From Streptomyces venezuelae ATCC 10712 (GTDB lineage: Bacteria; Actinomycetota; Actinomycetes; Streptomycetales; Streptomycetaceae): 64,000 nucleotides of DNA. The position numbers and the translations under genes were made by a program. Positions 27,738 through 35,742 of this stretch are shown here, piece after piece. The stretch is taken from NCBI RefSeq assembly GCF_008639165.1, contig NZ_CP029197.1:2666001-2730000 (forward strand). Reading direction: 5' to 3'. The notes under the pieces were generated by a model, which saw only the letters and a program-made list of their open reading frames with translations, did no database searches and was not told where the DNA came from. Each line of letters opens with the position of its first letter. Position 1 is the stretch's first letter.

Positions 27738-28030
27738 ATGCGAAGAATGCCCAATTTATGAGTGTTTTTGAAGCCTATTGCGGCCCTGCGCGCCGAAGAG
27801 AAGGGCGGTGGCCGGAACCTCAGGCATAACGAGTGCACAACACCCGCCCCGAGCGACGCGAAAAGCGCTGCGCGAATCGCACCTGCCTGCGATTATCGTT
27901 CCGCTTCACCGAACCTCCACATCGTGCCACGCAGGTGAAGCAACCGGGCCAAGGCGATCGGAGCCCTATCCTTGTCCCGGCAGGCCACACCCCACCCACA
28001 AGGGGCTCCTGGCCACACGGCCACCACCCG

Positions 28031-28103
28031 GCCCCCGTAGCTCAGTGGATAGAGCAGGTGCCTTCTAAGCACTTGGCCGCAGGTTCGAGTCCTGCCGGGG
28101 GCG
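28031..28103 (+). tRNA. tRNA-Arg (anticodon TCT)
   Basis: A 73-base cloverleaf. The acceptor stem GCCCCCG pairs with CGGGGGC, the D arm is GCTC...GAGC, the anticodon loop is CTTCTAA with anticodon TCT, and the T arm is GCAGG-TTCGAGT-CCTGC. The CCA end is not encoded. Its 3' part from 28062 is supplied by the integrated element, which restores the gene. Confidence 0.96.
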
Positions 28104-28104
28104 C
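28062..28104. repeat. attL: attL of the integrated element
   Basis: A 43-bp sequence starting CTTCTAAGCACTTGG, from the anticodon loop to one base past the tRNA-Arg 3' end. It is identical to 44135-44177. int lies 168 bases away and is read towards it. Confidence 0.93.
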
Positions 28105-28113
28105 ACAGCGAGG

Positions 28114-28138
28114 CCCCTCCTTCGGGAGGGGTCTTTTT
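28114..28138 (+). terminator. Rho-independent terminator after tRNA-Arg
   Basis: CCCCTCC-TTCG-GGAGGGG stem-loop followed by TCTTTTT. It lies inside the element, directly after attL, and replaces the terminator the tRNA had before integration. A near copy lies after attR. Confidence 0.93.
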
Positions 28139-28271
28139 GCTGCTCAGGGGCGGTTTCGAGTGGACGGTGGAGCGGCCGGACGCGCCCTGCGGGGGTGTCT
28201 GGGTGCGTCCGGCTGTGTCCGGCTGGTTCCGGGTTTCTGCGGGTGGCTGCGGAGAATACGCGGAGAAGTTT

Positions 28272-29672
28272 TCAGCCCCGGTCGGCGGCCGGGTCCGGCA
28301 GCTCCCCCGCCTGCTCGATGCGGTGCTTGAGGTCGTCAAGCTGCCCGTCGATGCACCGGGCGTAGGTGGCGAGCAGGACGGGGACGCTGTTGCCTGCCCA
28401 CTCGGCGACGGTCGCGGCCGGGACGCCGGCGTTGAGCCAGTTCGTCAGGCAGGTGTGGCGAAGGTCGTAGACGCGGCGGCCGAGCGGGGTCCCGAATTCG
28501 TAGGGGGTTAGCACTTCCTTTCGGGCCCGCCGCCACGCGCGCCGGATCACCGACCCGGCGAGATCCCCGCCTTTCTCTCCCTTCATCAGGAGATCTCCAG
28601 GCTTCAGCCCCTCCTTCTCGATATGAGCCCGAAGAATCCGCGTGAGGGCGGGGCGGCAGGGCACCGTGCGCGTGTCGTCGGCGGCCCGCCCCTTGAGCCC
28701 CCGCTGTTCGCGCACCTCCCCCGTGGTCGTCCACTGCTTCCCGACCTCCGGGTGCGCGGTGTGGAGCAGCAACTCTCCCCACTGGTCGTCGGCCTCCGCG
28801 TCGGGCAGCCGCACGTCGCCGACATCGATCGCGACGACCTCTTCCGGGCGGGCGCCGGCGTAGTACATCACGGCGAAGAAGGTGTGCAGCCGCCGGCCGC
28901 CGCGAGGGCGGGCGTGGATCCAGCCGAGCAGCGCGGCGGCCTGCTCCTGGTTGAGCAGCGACCGCTTGTCGACTGTGGAGGAGGTCTTGGCCGCCGTTGT
29001 GGCGGATCCCTTCCCCTTCGGGAGCGGGTTCTCCTTGAGCACCTTCTTCTTGAGCGCGTACTCGAAGAGGACGTTCAGCACGCGCTTCGTCCGCCGGGCG
29101 GAGCTGGCGGCCACCGGCGTACCGTCCAGCTTCACCGCGGCTGCCCTGAGCGCCGTCTCCACGTGGCCCTCGTCCTCCCAGGCGGCCATGGAGAGCGAGT
29201 TGCGCTGCACCCAGCGCAGGATCACCGCGACCTCGGGCGGGGCCTCGCTCCGTCGCTTGGTGTTGAAGGCGTACTCGCGGAGCGCCCGGCGCACGTCGAC
29301 CCCCTTGAAGGTCGTCGGCTGAGACCGGAGCAAGGCGATCGTGACGGGCGTGAGCGCCTTGGCCACGTTCCGTCGGTTGTTCGCGGACGTCCGCTCCCAG
29401 AGCTGGTCCACGAACTGGATCGCGAAGTCGTACCACTTCATGCCGGCCGCCCGGGACATGTGCGAGACGGGCAGACCGGAGGACAGGCTGAAGGCCTCCC
29501 CCTTGCTGGCTGCGGAGACGAGCCCCGCGCGGAAGGAGTCGGCGAGAGCGCTCTTGGCGAACGGCTTCCGCCACTCCTTCCCCTCCAGCTCCCAGCGGAC
29601 CGTGTACGTGGTCTTCGTCTTGCCCTCGTACACGGAGGTCTTCCAGAACTTCACGTCGTACGTCGTGTCCAT
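28272..29672 (-). CDS. int: tyrosine recombinase / AICE integrase
   Basis: 466 residues. An N-terminal arm-binding region (MDTTYDVKFWKTSVYEGKTK) and a SAM-like core-binding domain precede the catalytic domain. Catalytic residues: Arg275 (YYAGARPEEV), the YDLRHT box with Arg405 in which the first His is replaced by Tyr402 as in many actinomycete integrases, Trp425 and nucleophile Tyr437 (LLATYARC). It inserts and, with Xis, excises the element at tRNA-Arg. ATG 29672 overlaps the TGA of xis by one base (TGATG), so the two are translationally coupled. Confidence 0.96.
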   Translation of the reverse strand: MDTTYDVKFWKTSVYEGKTKTTYTVRWELEGKEWRKPFAKSALADSFRAGLVSAASKGEAFSLSSGLPVSHMSRAAGMKWYDFAIQFVDQLWERTSANNRRNVAKALTPVTIALLRSQPTTFKGVDVRRALREYAFNTKRRSEAPPEVAVILRWVQRNSLSMAAWEDEGHVETALRAAAVKLDGTPVAASSARRTKRVLNVLFEYALKKKVLKENPLPKGKGSATTAAKTSSTVDKRSLLNQEQAAALLGWIHARPRGGRRLHTFFAVMYYAGARPEEVVAIDVGDVRLPDAEADDQWGELLLHTAHPEVGKQWTTTGEVREQRGLKGRAADDTRTVPCRPALTRILRAHIEKEGLKPGDLLMKGEKGGDLAGSVIRRAWRRARKEVLTPYEFGTPLGRRVYDLRHTCLTNWLNAGVPAATVAEWAGNSVPVLLATYARCIDGQLDDLKHRIEQAGELPDPAADRG

Positions 29673-29869
29673 CAAGCAGCGTCCTCGTGCTCGTCCAGCC
29701 AGATCTCAAGGTCGATGCGGCGCACGCGGAGGTTGCCGTTCGGGAGCTTGATGCAGCGGGGAGCCCGCTGCTTCTGGCGCCAGTCGTAGAAGGTGGAGCG
29801 GGTGATACCGAGTTCGTCGCACAGTTCGGGGACGGTGAGCATCGCGCGGGTCTTGAGCGTGCTGGCCAT
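29672..29869 (-). CDS. xis: excisionase / AlpA-like helix-turn-helix protein
   Basis: 65 residues from ATG 29869, with AGGAG seven bases upstream. A MerR/AlpA-type helix-turn-helix fills the protein (LTVPELCDELGITRSTFYDW, then a wing with NGNLRVRRIDLEIWL). Such proteins bend DNA at att sites to direct excision and are always found just before int in AICEs. Confidence 0.92.
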   Translation of the reverse strand: MASTLKTRAMLTVPELCDELGITRSTFYDWRQKQRAPRCIKLPNGNLRVRRIDLEIWLDEHEDAA

Positions 29870-29922
29870 GACCGGACTCCTCATCGCGGTGGAGCGGGGC
29901 CCCGGGCCCCTTCCTGTCAGGT

Positions 29923-30166
29923 CCGCTACCTCCGCTACCTCCGCTACCGCCCTGGTCAGGGGCATGATCGAGGTAGCGGATGGAGGTAGCGGTAGCGGAT
30001 GGATCCGCTACCGGCCCCGGCTTTGGGAGCGCGGGGCCGGTAGCGGGGTAGCGCTCAGGTAGCGGACGCGAAGAGCCCTTCCGCTACCGTTTCCGGCTCG
30101 CTGACCTGCGGGGTAGCGGAGGTAGCGGAAGTAGCGGCCCTCAGGAGGGGTGGGGGGCAGTAGCGG
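29923..30166. repeat. GTAGCGG / CCGCTAC iteron-like array
   Basis: At least 12 exact copies of the 7-mer GTAGCGG or its complement within 245 bases. CCGCTAC occurs at 29923, 29932 and 29941 (9-bp period), 30005 and 30081. GTAGCGG occurs at 29973, 29986, 29992, 30040, 30059, 30113, 30122, 30131 and 30160. The array covers the xis upstream region and the last 35 codons of the DUF3631 gene, where it encodes a Ser-Ala-Thr repeat. Position next to the replication genes suggests a replication origin or a control site for xis-int. Confidence 0.85.
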
Positions 30167-31248
30167 TCCCACGCGTCCTGGAGATCGGCGGCGTAGTAGC
30201 CCTTGAGGACGGATCCGGCGGTCTTGATGTTGCGGGCCTTGACCGGGGTGTTGTCGCTGGTCATGTACTCCCCCAGCATCTTGGCCAGTCCCCGGGAGTC
30301 GAGCGGACGCCCGGCCATGTCGGCCCAGGGCGCTTCGTCGAGGGAGCAGAGCCGGTCGAGGACGGCGACGGTGGGCAGTCGGTCGATGCCCACCATGACG
30401 TGGTCGCGGAGGTCGGTGAGCAGGCGGATGCCGATCGAGCCCTTGTCGTCGGCGCGGGCGGCGTTGACCAGCTCGACGCACGCGGCGCGGGCTCGCTCGG
30501 GCCAGTCGCCCCCGGCGGCGTCCGCGACGGACAGCAGGGGCTCCCACACGTCGGCGGGCCGGTCGGTGACGCCCTCGGGCATCTCGGGCCACCGTCCGGC
30601 GATGTCCTCGCGGACCTGGTCGGCCCACTCGGCGAGCCGGTCGCGCAGGGCGTTGCCCTCGGCCTCGTGCAGGCGGGCGCGGAAGGGTTCGACGTGCTCG
30701 TTTCGGGCGCGGCGGCGCATGCGGATGATGACGGAGCGGGTGGTGATGGTGTCGGGCAGTCCGCCGAGTCCGGCGACGGCGACGGCGGTGTAGGAGGGGA
30801 ACTCCACGACGGTCTGGTTGCCGCCGTCGCCGATGCAGCGGTAGGTGACGCCGGAGCGGCGGTGGCCGGCGTTGAGGAAGCCGCGGAGTTCCTCGTTGTC
30901 TCCGGCCTTGGGGCCGAAGACGGTGTCGATCTCGTCGAAGAGGATCGTGGGCCGTCCGGCCGGGTCGGAGACCGACCGGAACAGGGCGGCGGCCCGCGCG
31001 TTCACCGCCAGCATCGGCCGGGGCACGAGGGTCTCGACGACCTCCAGGGCGCGGGACTTGCCGGAGCCGGGCTCCGGGGAGAGGAACGCGAGCCGGGGCG
31101 TGGAGTCGAAGGCGTCGAGGAGGTGGGCGTGGGCGTCCCACAGGGCGACGGCGACGTAGACGGCCTCGCGGGGGAAGACGTTGAACCGGCGGTGGAAGGC
31201 CTCGACTTCGGCGAGCAGGGCGGCGCCGTCGATGGGCTGCTGGGTCAT
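30055..31248 (-). CDS. DUF3631 replication ATPase
   Basis: 397 residues. Walker A SPEPGSGKSR (about 57-66) and Walker B TILFDEID, followed by helicase-like motifs and a C-terminal DUF3631 region. These ATPases accompany primase-polymerase proteins in actinomycete plasmids and AICEs and probably unwind DNA at the origin. The C-terminus (AATSATSATP) is encoded by the 7-mer repeat array. ATG 31248 overlaps the stop of the 62-residue gene upstream (ATGA). Confidence 0.87.
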   Translation of the reverse strand: MTQQPIDGAALLAEVEAFHRRFNVFPREAVYVAVALWDAHAHLLDAFDSTPRLAFLSPEPGSGKSRALEVVETLVPRPMLAVNARAAALFRSVSDPAGRPTILFDEIDTVFGPKAGDNEELRGFLNAGHRRSGVTYRCIGDGGNQTVVEFPSYTAVAVAGLGGLPDTITTRSVIIRMRRRARNEHVEPFRARLHEAEGNALRDRLAEWADQVREDIAGRWPEMPEGVTDRPADVWEPLLSVADAAGGDWPERARAACVELVNAARADDKGSIGIRLLTDLRDHVMVGIDRLPTVAVLDRLCSLDEAPWADMAGRPLDSRGLAKMLGEYMTSDNTPVKARNIKTAGSVLKGYYAADLQDAWDRYCPPPLLRAATSATSATPQVSEPETVAEGLFASAT

Positions 31249-31433
31249 GCGGCTTCCCCTTGGGTCAGGAGCGGGTGGAGGCAGTGGGCAGGGCGCGGGT
31301 CAGAGCCAATGAGGACGCCTTCGGCGACGACCCTTCGGGCGCCCAACGCCGTCCGGAGCGAAGGCGGTTCGGCGGCCATGGGCGATCGCGGAGCCGGTTG
31401 GCTCTTAGGAGGCGGGGGGAGGTGGCGGTTCAT
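31245..31433 (-). CDS. small coupled protein between the replication genes
   Basis: 62 residues (MNRHLPPPPKSQPAPRSP...). It overlaps the stop of the primase-polymerase gene and the start of the DUF3631 gene by four bases each (ATGA at both ends). This exact tiling argues that it is translated. The sequence is Pro/Arg rich and has no known family. It may only serve to couple translation of its neighbours. Confidence 0.6.
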   Translation of the reverse strand: MNRHLPPPPKSQPAPRSPMAAEPPSLRTALGARRVVAEGVLIGSDPRPAHCLHPLLTQGEAA

Positions 31434-32395
31434 GCCGCACCCCGGGTGCCGGCGGGGTTGTGGGCGATCGACCAATCGAGACCACGGGCGATGACGTCGT
31501 CGTAGTAGCGCTGGGACTGCGTGGCGTTGCCCGCCGCCGCCCTACTAAGAGCCTCCTGAACTTCCTGGCGGGTGAGGTCGCCGGACGCGACCAGCCGCCC
31601 CAGGGCCCGTGCAGCGGCGAGCAGGGTGGCGTTGCGGGTGCCGTCGGCGGCGCGCGCGACGTTGCCGACCTCGTTGCGCAGCGCGGCGGCGGCGTACCGG
31701 GAGGCCCGGACGGTCAGCGGCGCCGGGGGCACCGTGGCCGTCTGGGCGGGCTGGGGGCGGGCGGTGAGGGCGTCCAGGATCCATGGGGGCAGCGGCGCCG
31801 GGGGGCGGCTGTCGAGGACCTCGTACGCGCCGTCCGCCGTGGTGGAGCCGGGGGCGACGACGTATCCGCCCCAGCCCCGGGTGTCGATGTGCTTGCCGAG
31901 CCGTCCGGCGGTGTTGCCGAGCCGGTGCCCGGTGGGCTGGGTGAAGTACAGGTGCTGCCCTCCGCGCGCGGTCCGCACCCGGTGGGTGAGGGGGACGGCC
32001 TGTCCGGCGCGCTCGCAGAGCGCCTCAAAGGTGGTCACGCCGTCAGGCGTTCCTTCTTCGTCTGTCGGCTTGAGGGTGTCGAGGTCGACCACGAGCAGCC
32101 CGCTCGGGCCGGTGGCGATGCCGATGTTGTACGGGGCGTGCGTCCACGCGGCGGCGAGGAGGTCGACGTCGGTGGTGGCCCGCTGCTCGGGCGTCTTGTG
32201 GCCGGCCGTGCACCTGCCGGTGGCGGGGCAGCGGGCGGTGGAGTGACCGGCGGGCCGCTTGTCGTGGGGGCGGAGAGGGAAGACGTGCCAGCCGCGTTCG
32301 GCGGCGGCGACGGCATGGGCGAGGAGGCCCAAGCCCGGCAGGTCGATGGCGGGCGGGCCACTGTCCTCTCGCCCGAAGGGGGCGGGTTGGGTCAT
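31430..32395 (-). CDS. bifunctional DNA primase/polymerase (Prim-Pol)
   Basis: 321 residues from ATG 32395 (GGAGG eight bases upstream). The Prim-Pol fold is recognisable: ERGWHVFPLRPHDKRPAG at the N-terminus, the catalytic DxD in LLVVDLDTL, and the HIDTRGWGGYVVAPGS motif. It initiates element replication after excision, corresponding to the RepPP type of AICE replication protein. A Cys/His cluster near residue 60-75 (CPATGRCTAGH) could bind zinc. Confidence 0.92.
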   Translation of the reverse strand: MTQPAPFGREDSGPPAIDLPGLGLLAHAVAAAERGWHVFPLRPHDKRPAGHSTARCPATGRCTAGHKTPEQRATTDVDLLAAAWTHAPYNIGIATGPSGLLVVDLDTLKPTDEEGTPDGVTTFEALCERAGQAVPLTHRVRTARGGQHLYFTQPTGHRLGNTAGRLGKHIDTRGWGGYVVAPGSTTADGAYEVLDSRPPAPLPPWILDALTARPQPAQTATVPPAPLTVRASRYAAAALRNEVGNVARAADGTRNATLLAAARALGRLVASGDLTRQEVQEALSRAAAGNATQSQRYYDDVIARGLDWSIAHNPAGTRGAA

Positions 32396-32481
32396 GCTGG
32401 AGACCTCCACAGGTCTGTTGATGGACTGGGAGATGAGGGCGGCCCCGGACTTTGGCGAGACGGGGGCCGCCCTTCCTGCTG

Positions 32482-32886
32482 CTACGCGGGGGTGCGGGTG
32501 GGGAGGATCGGGTGGTTGATGTGGCGGTGGTGGGTGTGGACGTAGTCGTCGAGGGCGGAGAGGTCGGCGGCGAGGAGTTCGGCGACGGCGACGGAGCGGT
32601 GGCGGCCGCCGTAGCAGTGGACGTGGACGTCGATGTGCTGCTCGCCCCTCGCGATGCGCTGCTCGACGGCGCGGCGGGCGGCGTCGAGGACGTCGTGGGC
32701 GCCGGGGGTGGCCAGGACGTAGGCGGCGACGTCGGGGTGCCGGCCGGTGAGCTGGGTGAGGGCGGCGCGGACGTTGGGGTCGTCGGGCGGGTTGTGCAGG
32801 GTGGTGGTGTCGACGACGACGGGGTCGTGGGCGGTGGGGTCGTCGTGGTGTCCGGTGCCGTAGGAGGTGATCCGGATGCTGGCCAT
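32482..32886 (-). CDS. RapZ C-terminal domain-like protein
   Basis: 134 residues from ATG 32886. The C-terminal half contains HVHCYGGRHRSVAVAELLA, which matches the GGRHRSV motif of the RapZ C-terminal domain (the RNA- or metabolite-binding part of the RNase adapter), without the N-terminal kinase-like domain. Similar stand-alone proteins occur in Streptomyces plasmids and AICEs; the function there is unknown. Confidence 0.75.
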   Translation of the reverse strand: MASIRITSYGTGHHDDPTAHDPVVVDTTTLHNPPDDPNVRAALTQLTGRHPDVAAYVLATPGAHDVLDAARRAVEQRIARGEQHIDVHVHCYGGRHRSVAVAELLAADLSALDDYVHTHHRHINHPILPTRTPA

Positions 32887-32897
32887 CGGGTGGGCTC

Positions 32898-33401
32898 CTA
32901 GTGGTGGTTGATGGTGCCGTTGGCGCGGCCGAACAGGCCGGTCGCGGTGATGTTCTGCGTGATGTGCGTCGTCGACCTGCCCCCGCTGTCGGCGCCGGTG
33001 ACGGCGCGGCGGGCGGTGCGCAGGAGGACGGGGACGGCGATGACGGCGGCGACGACGAGGGCGGCGGCGGACCAGAGGGCGTGGCTCATGGCGATGAGTC
33101 CCGGGGCGGCGTAGGAGAGTCCGATGCCGGCGGCGGCGATCCCGCCGCCGACCGTGGGCGCGAGCAGGGCGGTGGTCTTCGCCCACGCCGGGATCGGCTG
33201 CGCGGCTGTAACCGGAATCTGCGGCGTGGGGGTGGGCTGGGTGTAGGCGAGAGTGCGGACGCCGCCCGGGAGGGTGACCCAGTCGACGCCGGGCGGGATG
33301 TCGGCGGGCAGGATCACCGGCTGCCGGACGGTGGCCGGGCGGTAGTACAGGTCGCCGTAGCGGGTGGCGGGGGTGATCTCGTACGGGGTCTCGGAGTGCA
33401 C
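32898..33401 (-). CDS. AICE membrane protein of unknown function
   Basis: 167 residues from GTG 33401, with AAGGGA about nine bases upstream. A soluble N-terminal part is followed by two hydrophobic segments (TALLAPTVGGGIAAAGIGLS, LWSAAALVVAAVIAVPVLL) and a Gly/Asn/His-rich tail ending in FGRANGTINHH. It is encoded between the clt-like array and the RapZ-like gene. It may take part in spread of the element in the mycelium, but this is only inferred from location. Confidence 0.7.
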   Translation of the reverse strand: MHSETPYEITPATRYGDLYYRPATVRQPVILPADIPPGVDWVTLPGGVRTLAYTQPTPTPQIPVTAAQPIPAWAKTTALLAPTVGGGIAAAGIGLSYAAPGLIAMSHALWSAAALVVAAVIAVPVLLRTARRAVTGADSGGRSTTHITQNITATGLFGRANGTINHH

Positions 33402-33462
33402 AACGCGGTCCCTTCAACGACGGCGGCCGGGCCCCGCGTGCGGGGGTCCGGCCGGTGCCTTG

Positions 33463-33528
33463 CTTGTCGTGTCGCTTGTCGTCTGACTTGTCGTACGGCT
33501 TGTCGCTTGTCTTGTCTTGTCGCTTGTC
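33463..33528. repeat. clt: CGACAAG direct-repeat array, candidate clt transfer locus
   Basis: Eight copies of CTTGTC (GACAAG on the coding strand of traB), most preceded by C on that strand. They start at 33463, 33475, 33487, 33499, 33506, 33511, 33516 and 33523; the first four are exactly 12 bases apart. The array lies 85 bases after the traB stop. In Streptomyces plasmids such as pSVH1, TraB recognises short direct repeats in the cis-acting clt locus near traB; the repeat sequence differs between elements. Confidence 0.65.
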
Positions 33529-33612
33529 GCCTTGCAGGTCACAAGCCAGATTCGACCCTCAGCAGGCCGCCCAGGGCCTTTCCCGGCACGAATGCGCGAC
33601 AGGCGCCATGGC

Positions 33613-35742
33613 TCAGGTTCCGGGGGTGTGGCGGTGGTGGACGTAGCGGGTCTTGGTGCCGGTGCCGACGCGGACCGCGATGCCCTCCTCGGTCCAGGTC
33701 TTGAGCCAGCCGACGACGGTCTGCCGGGTCGTGCCGTGGGCGTCGGTGAGGGCGCGGGCGATCGCGGACGCCCCGGTCCCCTCCGGTCCGGCGGCGAGCA
33801 GCAGGGCGAGTGCGGCCTGACGGGCTTCGTTGTCCTCGCGCTCGATCCGGAACGCGGACAGGTTCAGCCCGGCGGGCCGCTCCTCGTCCGGCCCGCTGCG
33901 CGGGGAGGGTTCGGGGGTGGTGCCGAACTGGGCGTCGATCTGGGCCATGAACTCGGCCGCGAGCGCATCCTCATCGGTCGGCGCCGGGGTCGCCGGGGTG
34001 GGGGTGTCGCGGAGCGCGGACAGGTTCAGTCCGCCCGAGCGGGCCGGGCCCTCGGCCGTGGTCCCGTTCACGGGGCGGTGGTCCGTCTTGGTGGTGAGGG
34101 TGTCGTGCATCCAGGCGGTGCGGGCGGCGTCCCAGCGGCGGGCGTAGTCCGGCCCGGCGGCCTTCGCGGACGGCTCGTCGAGCCGGGGGTGGAGCGGGGA
34201 GGTGGCGGTGACGATGTCGGCGATCTGGTGGGGCTTGATCCGCCAGGACTTGAACAGGGCCGGGGCGGACTCGGGGGTGCCGATGAACCCGGCGCCCTTG
34301 TAGGGGGCCTGGTCGACCCGCAGTCCCCTCGCGCCGGGGAAGATCTTCGACAGGTCCATGCCTTCGACTTCGCCGCCGGTCAGGCAGACGCGGGCCTTGG
34401 CCTCGCGGCGGATCATCAGGTTGCCAAGCACGGAGCCGGTGGCGCCGAGCGCGGTCAGGACGGTCCGCAGGCCCATGGACCGCAGGAGCCGGATCACTTC
34501 CAGGATCTTCGCGGCGAGTTTCCGCATGGCCGGGTCGTTGCTGGCGAGGATCTCGGCGCCCTCATCGACCACGATCATGATCTGCGGGATCTGCGCCGAC
34601 ACCGGGAGGAGATCGGTGTTCGCGCGGGCCATGAGGTCCTGGTAGGCGACCTTGCGGTGCTTGCCGACCTTCACGGCCGTCTCCAGCATCAGCATGGCCT
34701 CGTCGTAGGTGGCGGCGAGCCAGTCGATCCCCGGCCGCGTCCCCTGCCCCGACCCCCCGTCCGCGCCGGACGCGGCGAGGGCGGGGCGGACCCAGGGCAG
34801 GCCGGCGGAACCGGCGTTCAGGTCGATGACCCAGGTCAGGACGTCAGTGGCACGGGCGAACCCGGCGAGGACGGTGTGGGAGAAGTTCGTCTTGCCCGAG
34901 CCGGTCGGACCGACGACCAGCGCGCACTGCTCGCGCAGGAACACGGGGACCTCGCGGCCGTCCGAGCGGATGCCCCACGGGATACCGGTGTTGATCGACA
35001 GCGGCGAGTAGTCGGCCGGGTAGCCGACCTCGCCTTCCAGGACGTTGACGGTGGAGACGTCGATGAGAACCCGGCCCTGGTGGATGCCAGGGGTGGCGGC
35101 CACCGTGCAGCCGTGCGGGAGCCGGGCGTCGGCGGAGAGACGGGCGGAGTCTTTGGCGATCTGGTCGTAGGTGGTGGCGCCGGGGAGTTCGGCGTCGATC
35201 GTGAAGCCGGTCGCGGTGGGCCACTTCTCGATCGCCAGCACCGTCACCGTGACGCCGCAGACCCGCTGGACGCGCTCGACCCACTCGGCGGCGAGGGTGC
35301 GGCGTTCGGCCTGGATGGCGGCGTCGACCTGCCGGTCGGCGATCGCGATCAGCTCCAGCTCGCGGGCGTCCTCGAACAGGGCGGTGGAGCGGGCGGCCGT
35401 GCCGATCCCGACGCCGAGGACGGCCAGCGAGCCGATCGCCGTCCACGTCAGCGGGCCCGTGGCCATCGCCCACGTCGTCCACCCCGCCCCGAGGAGCCAG
35501 GAGGAGGCGCGCAGGGTGAGGGTGCGGGCTGAGAGGCGTTCGCGGAGGGTGGAGACGGTGTGACCGATCGCGCCGGCCGCACCGACGGCCAGCGCCCAGC
35601 TCGGGGGCATGCCGGTGGCGGCGCCGGTGGTGGCCAGGGCGAGGGCTCCGGTGGTGGCGGACAGGGCGCCGGTCACGGGTCCGTGACCGGCCGCCCAGTC
35701 CCACACCGGCCCCGACGCGCGGGTGTCGGTGGTGGGCTTCAT
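33613..35742 (-). CDS. traB: FtsK/SpoIIIE-type DNA translocase, TraB-like conjugation protein
   Basis: 709 residues. N-terminal hydrophobic helices lie between residues 25 and 115, then a linker, then a RecA-like motor with Walker A GPTGSGKT (278-285) and Walker B IMIVVDE (388-394). A winged-helix domain ends the protein (about 640-700: ASAIARALTDAHGTTRQTVV), corresponding to the gamma domain that reads clt repeats. It moves double-stranded element DNA into the recipient hypha, and is the only transfer protein AICEs need. ATG 35742 overlaps the stop of the upstream gene (TGATG). Confidence 0.93.
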   Translation of the reverse strand: MKPTTDTRASGPVWDWAAGHGPVTGALSATTGALALATTGAATGMPPSWALAVGAAGAIGHTVSTLRERLSARTLTLRASSWLLGAGWTTWAMATGPLTWTAIGSLAVLGVGIGTAARSTALFEDARELELIAIADRQVDAAIQAERRTLAAEWVERVQRVCGVTVTVLAIEKWPTATGFTIDAELPGATTYDQIAKDSARLSADARLPHGCTVAATPGIHQGRVLIDVSTVNVLEGEVGYPADYSPLSINTGIPWGIRSDGREVPVFLREQCALVVGPTGSGKTNFSHTVLAGFARATDVLTWVIDLNAGSAGLPWVRPALAASGADGGSGQGTRPGIDWLAATYDEAMLMLETAVKVGKHRKVAYQDLMARANTDLLPVSAQIPQIMIVVDEGAEILASNDPAMRKLAAKILEVIRLLRSMGLRTVLTALGATGSVLGNLMIRREAKARVCLTGGEVEGMDLSKIFPGARGLRVDQAPYKGAGFIGTPESAPALFKSWRIKPHQIADIVTATSPLHPRLDEPSAKAAGPDYARRWDAARTAWMHDTLTTKTDHRPVNGTTAEGPARSGGLNLSALRDTPTPATPAPTDEDALAAEFMAQIDAQFGTTPEPSPRSGPDEERPAGLNLSAFRIEREDNEARQAALALLLAAGPEGTGASAIARALTDAHGTTRQTVVGWLKTWTEEGIAVRVGTGTKTRYVHHRHTPGT

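Noticed and set aside
29923..30166. CRISPR array
   Set aside because: Copies are 7 bases long, irregularly spaced and in both orientations, with no spacer-sized intervals and no cas genes.
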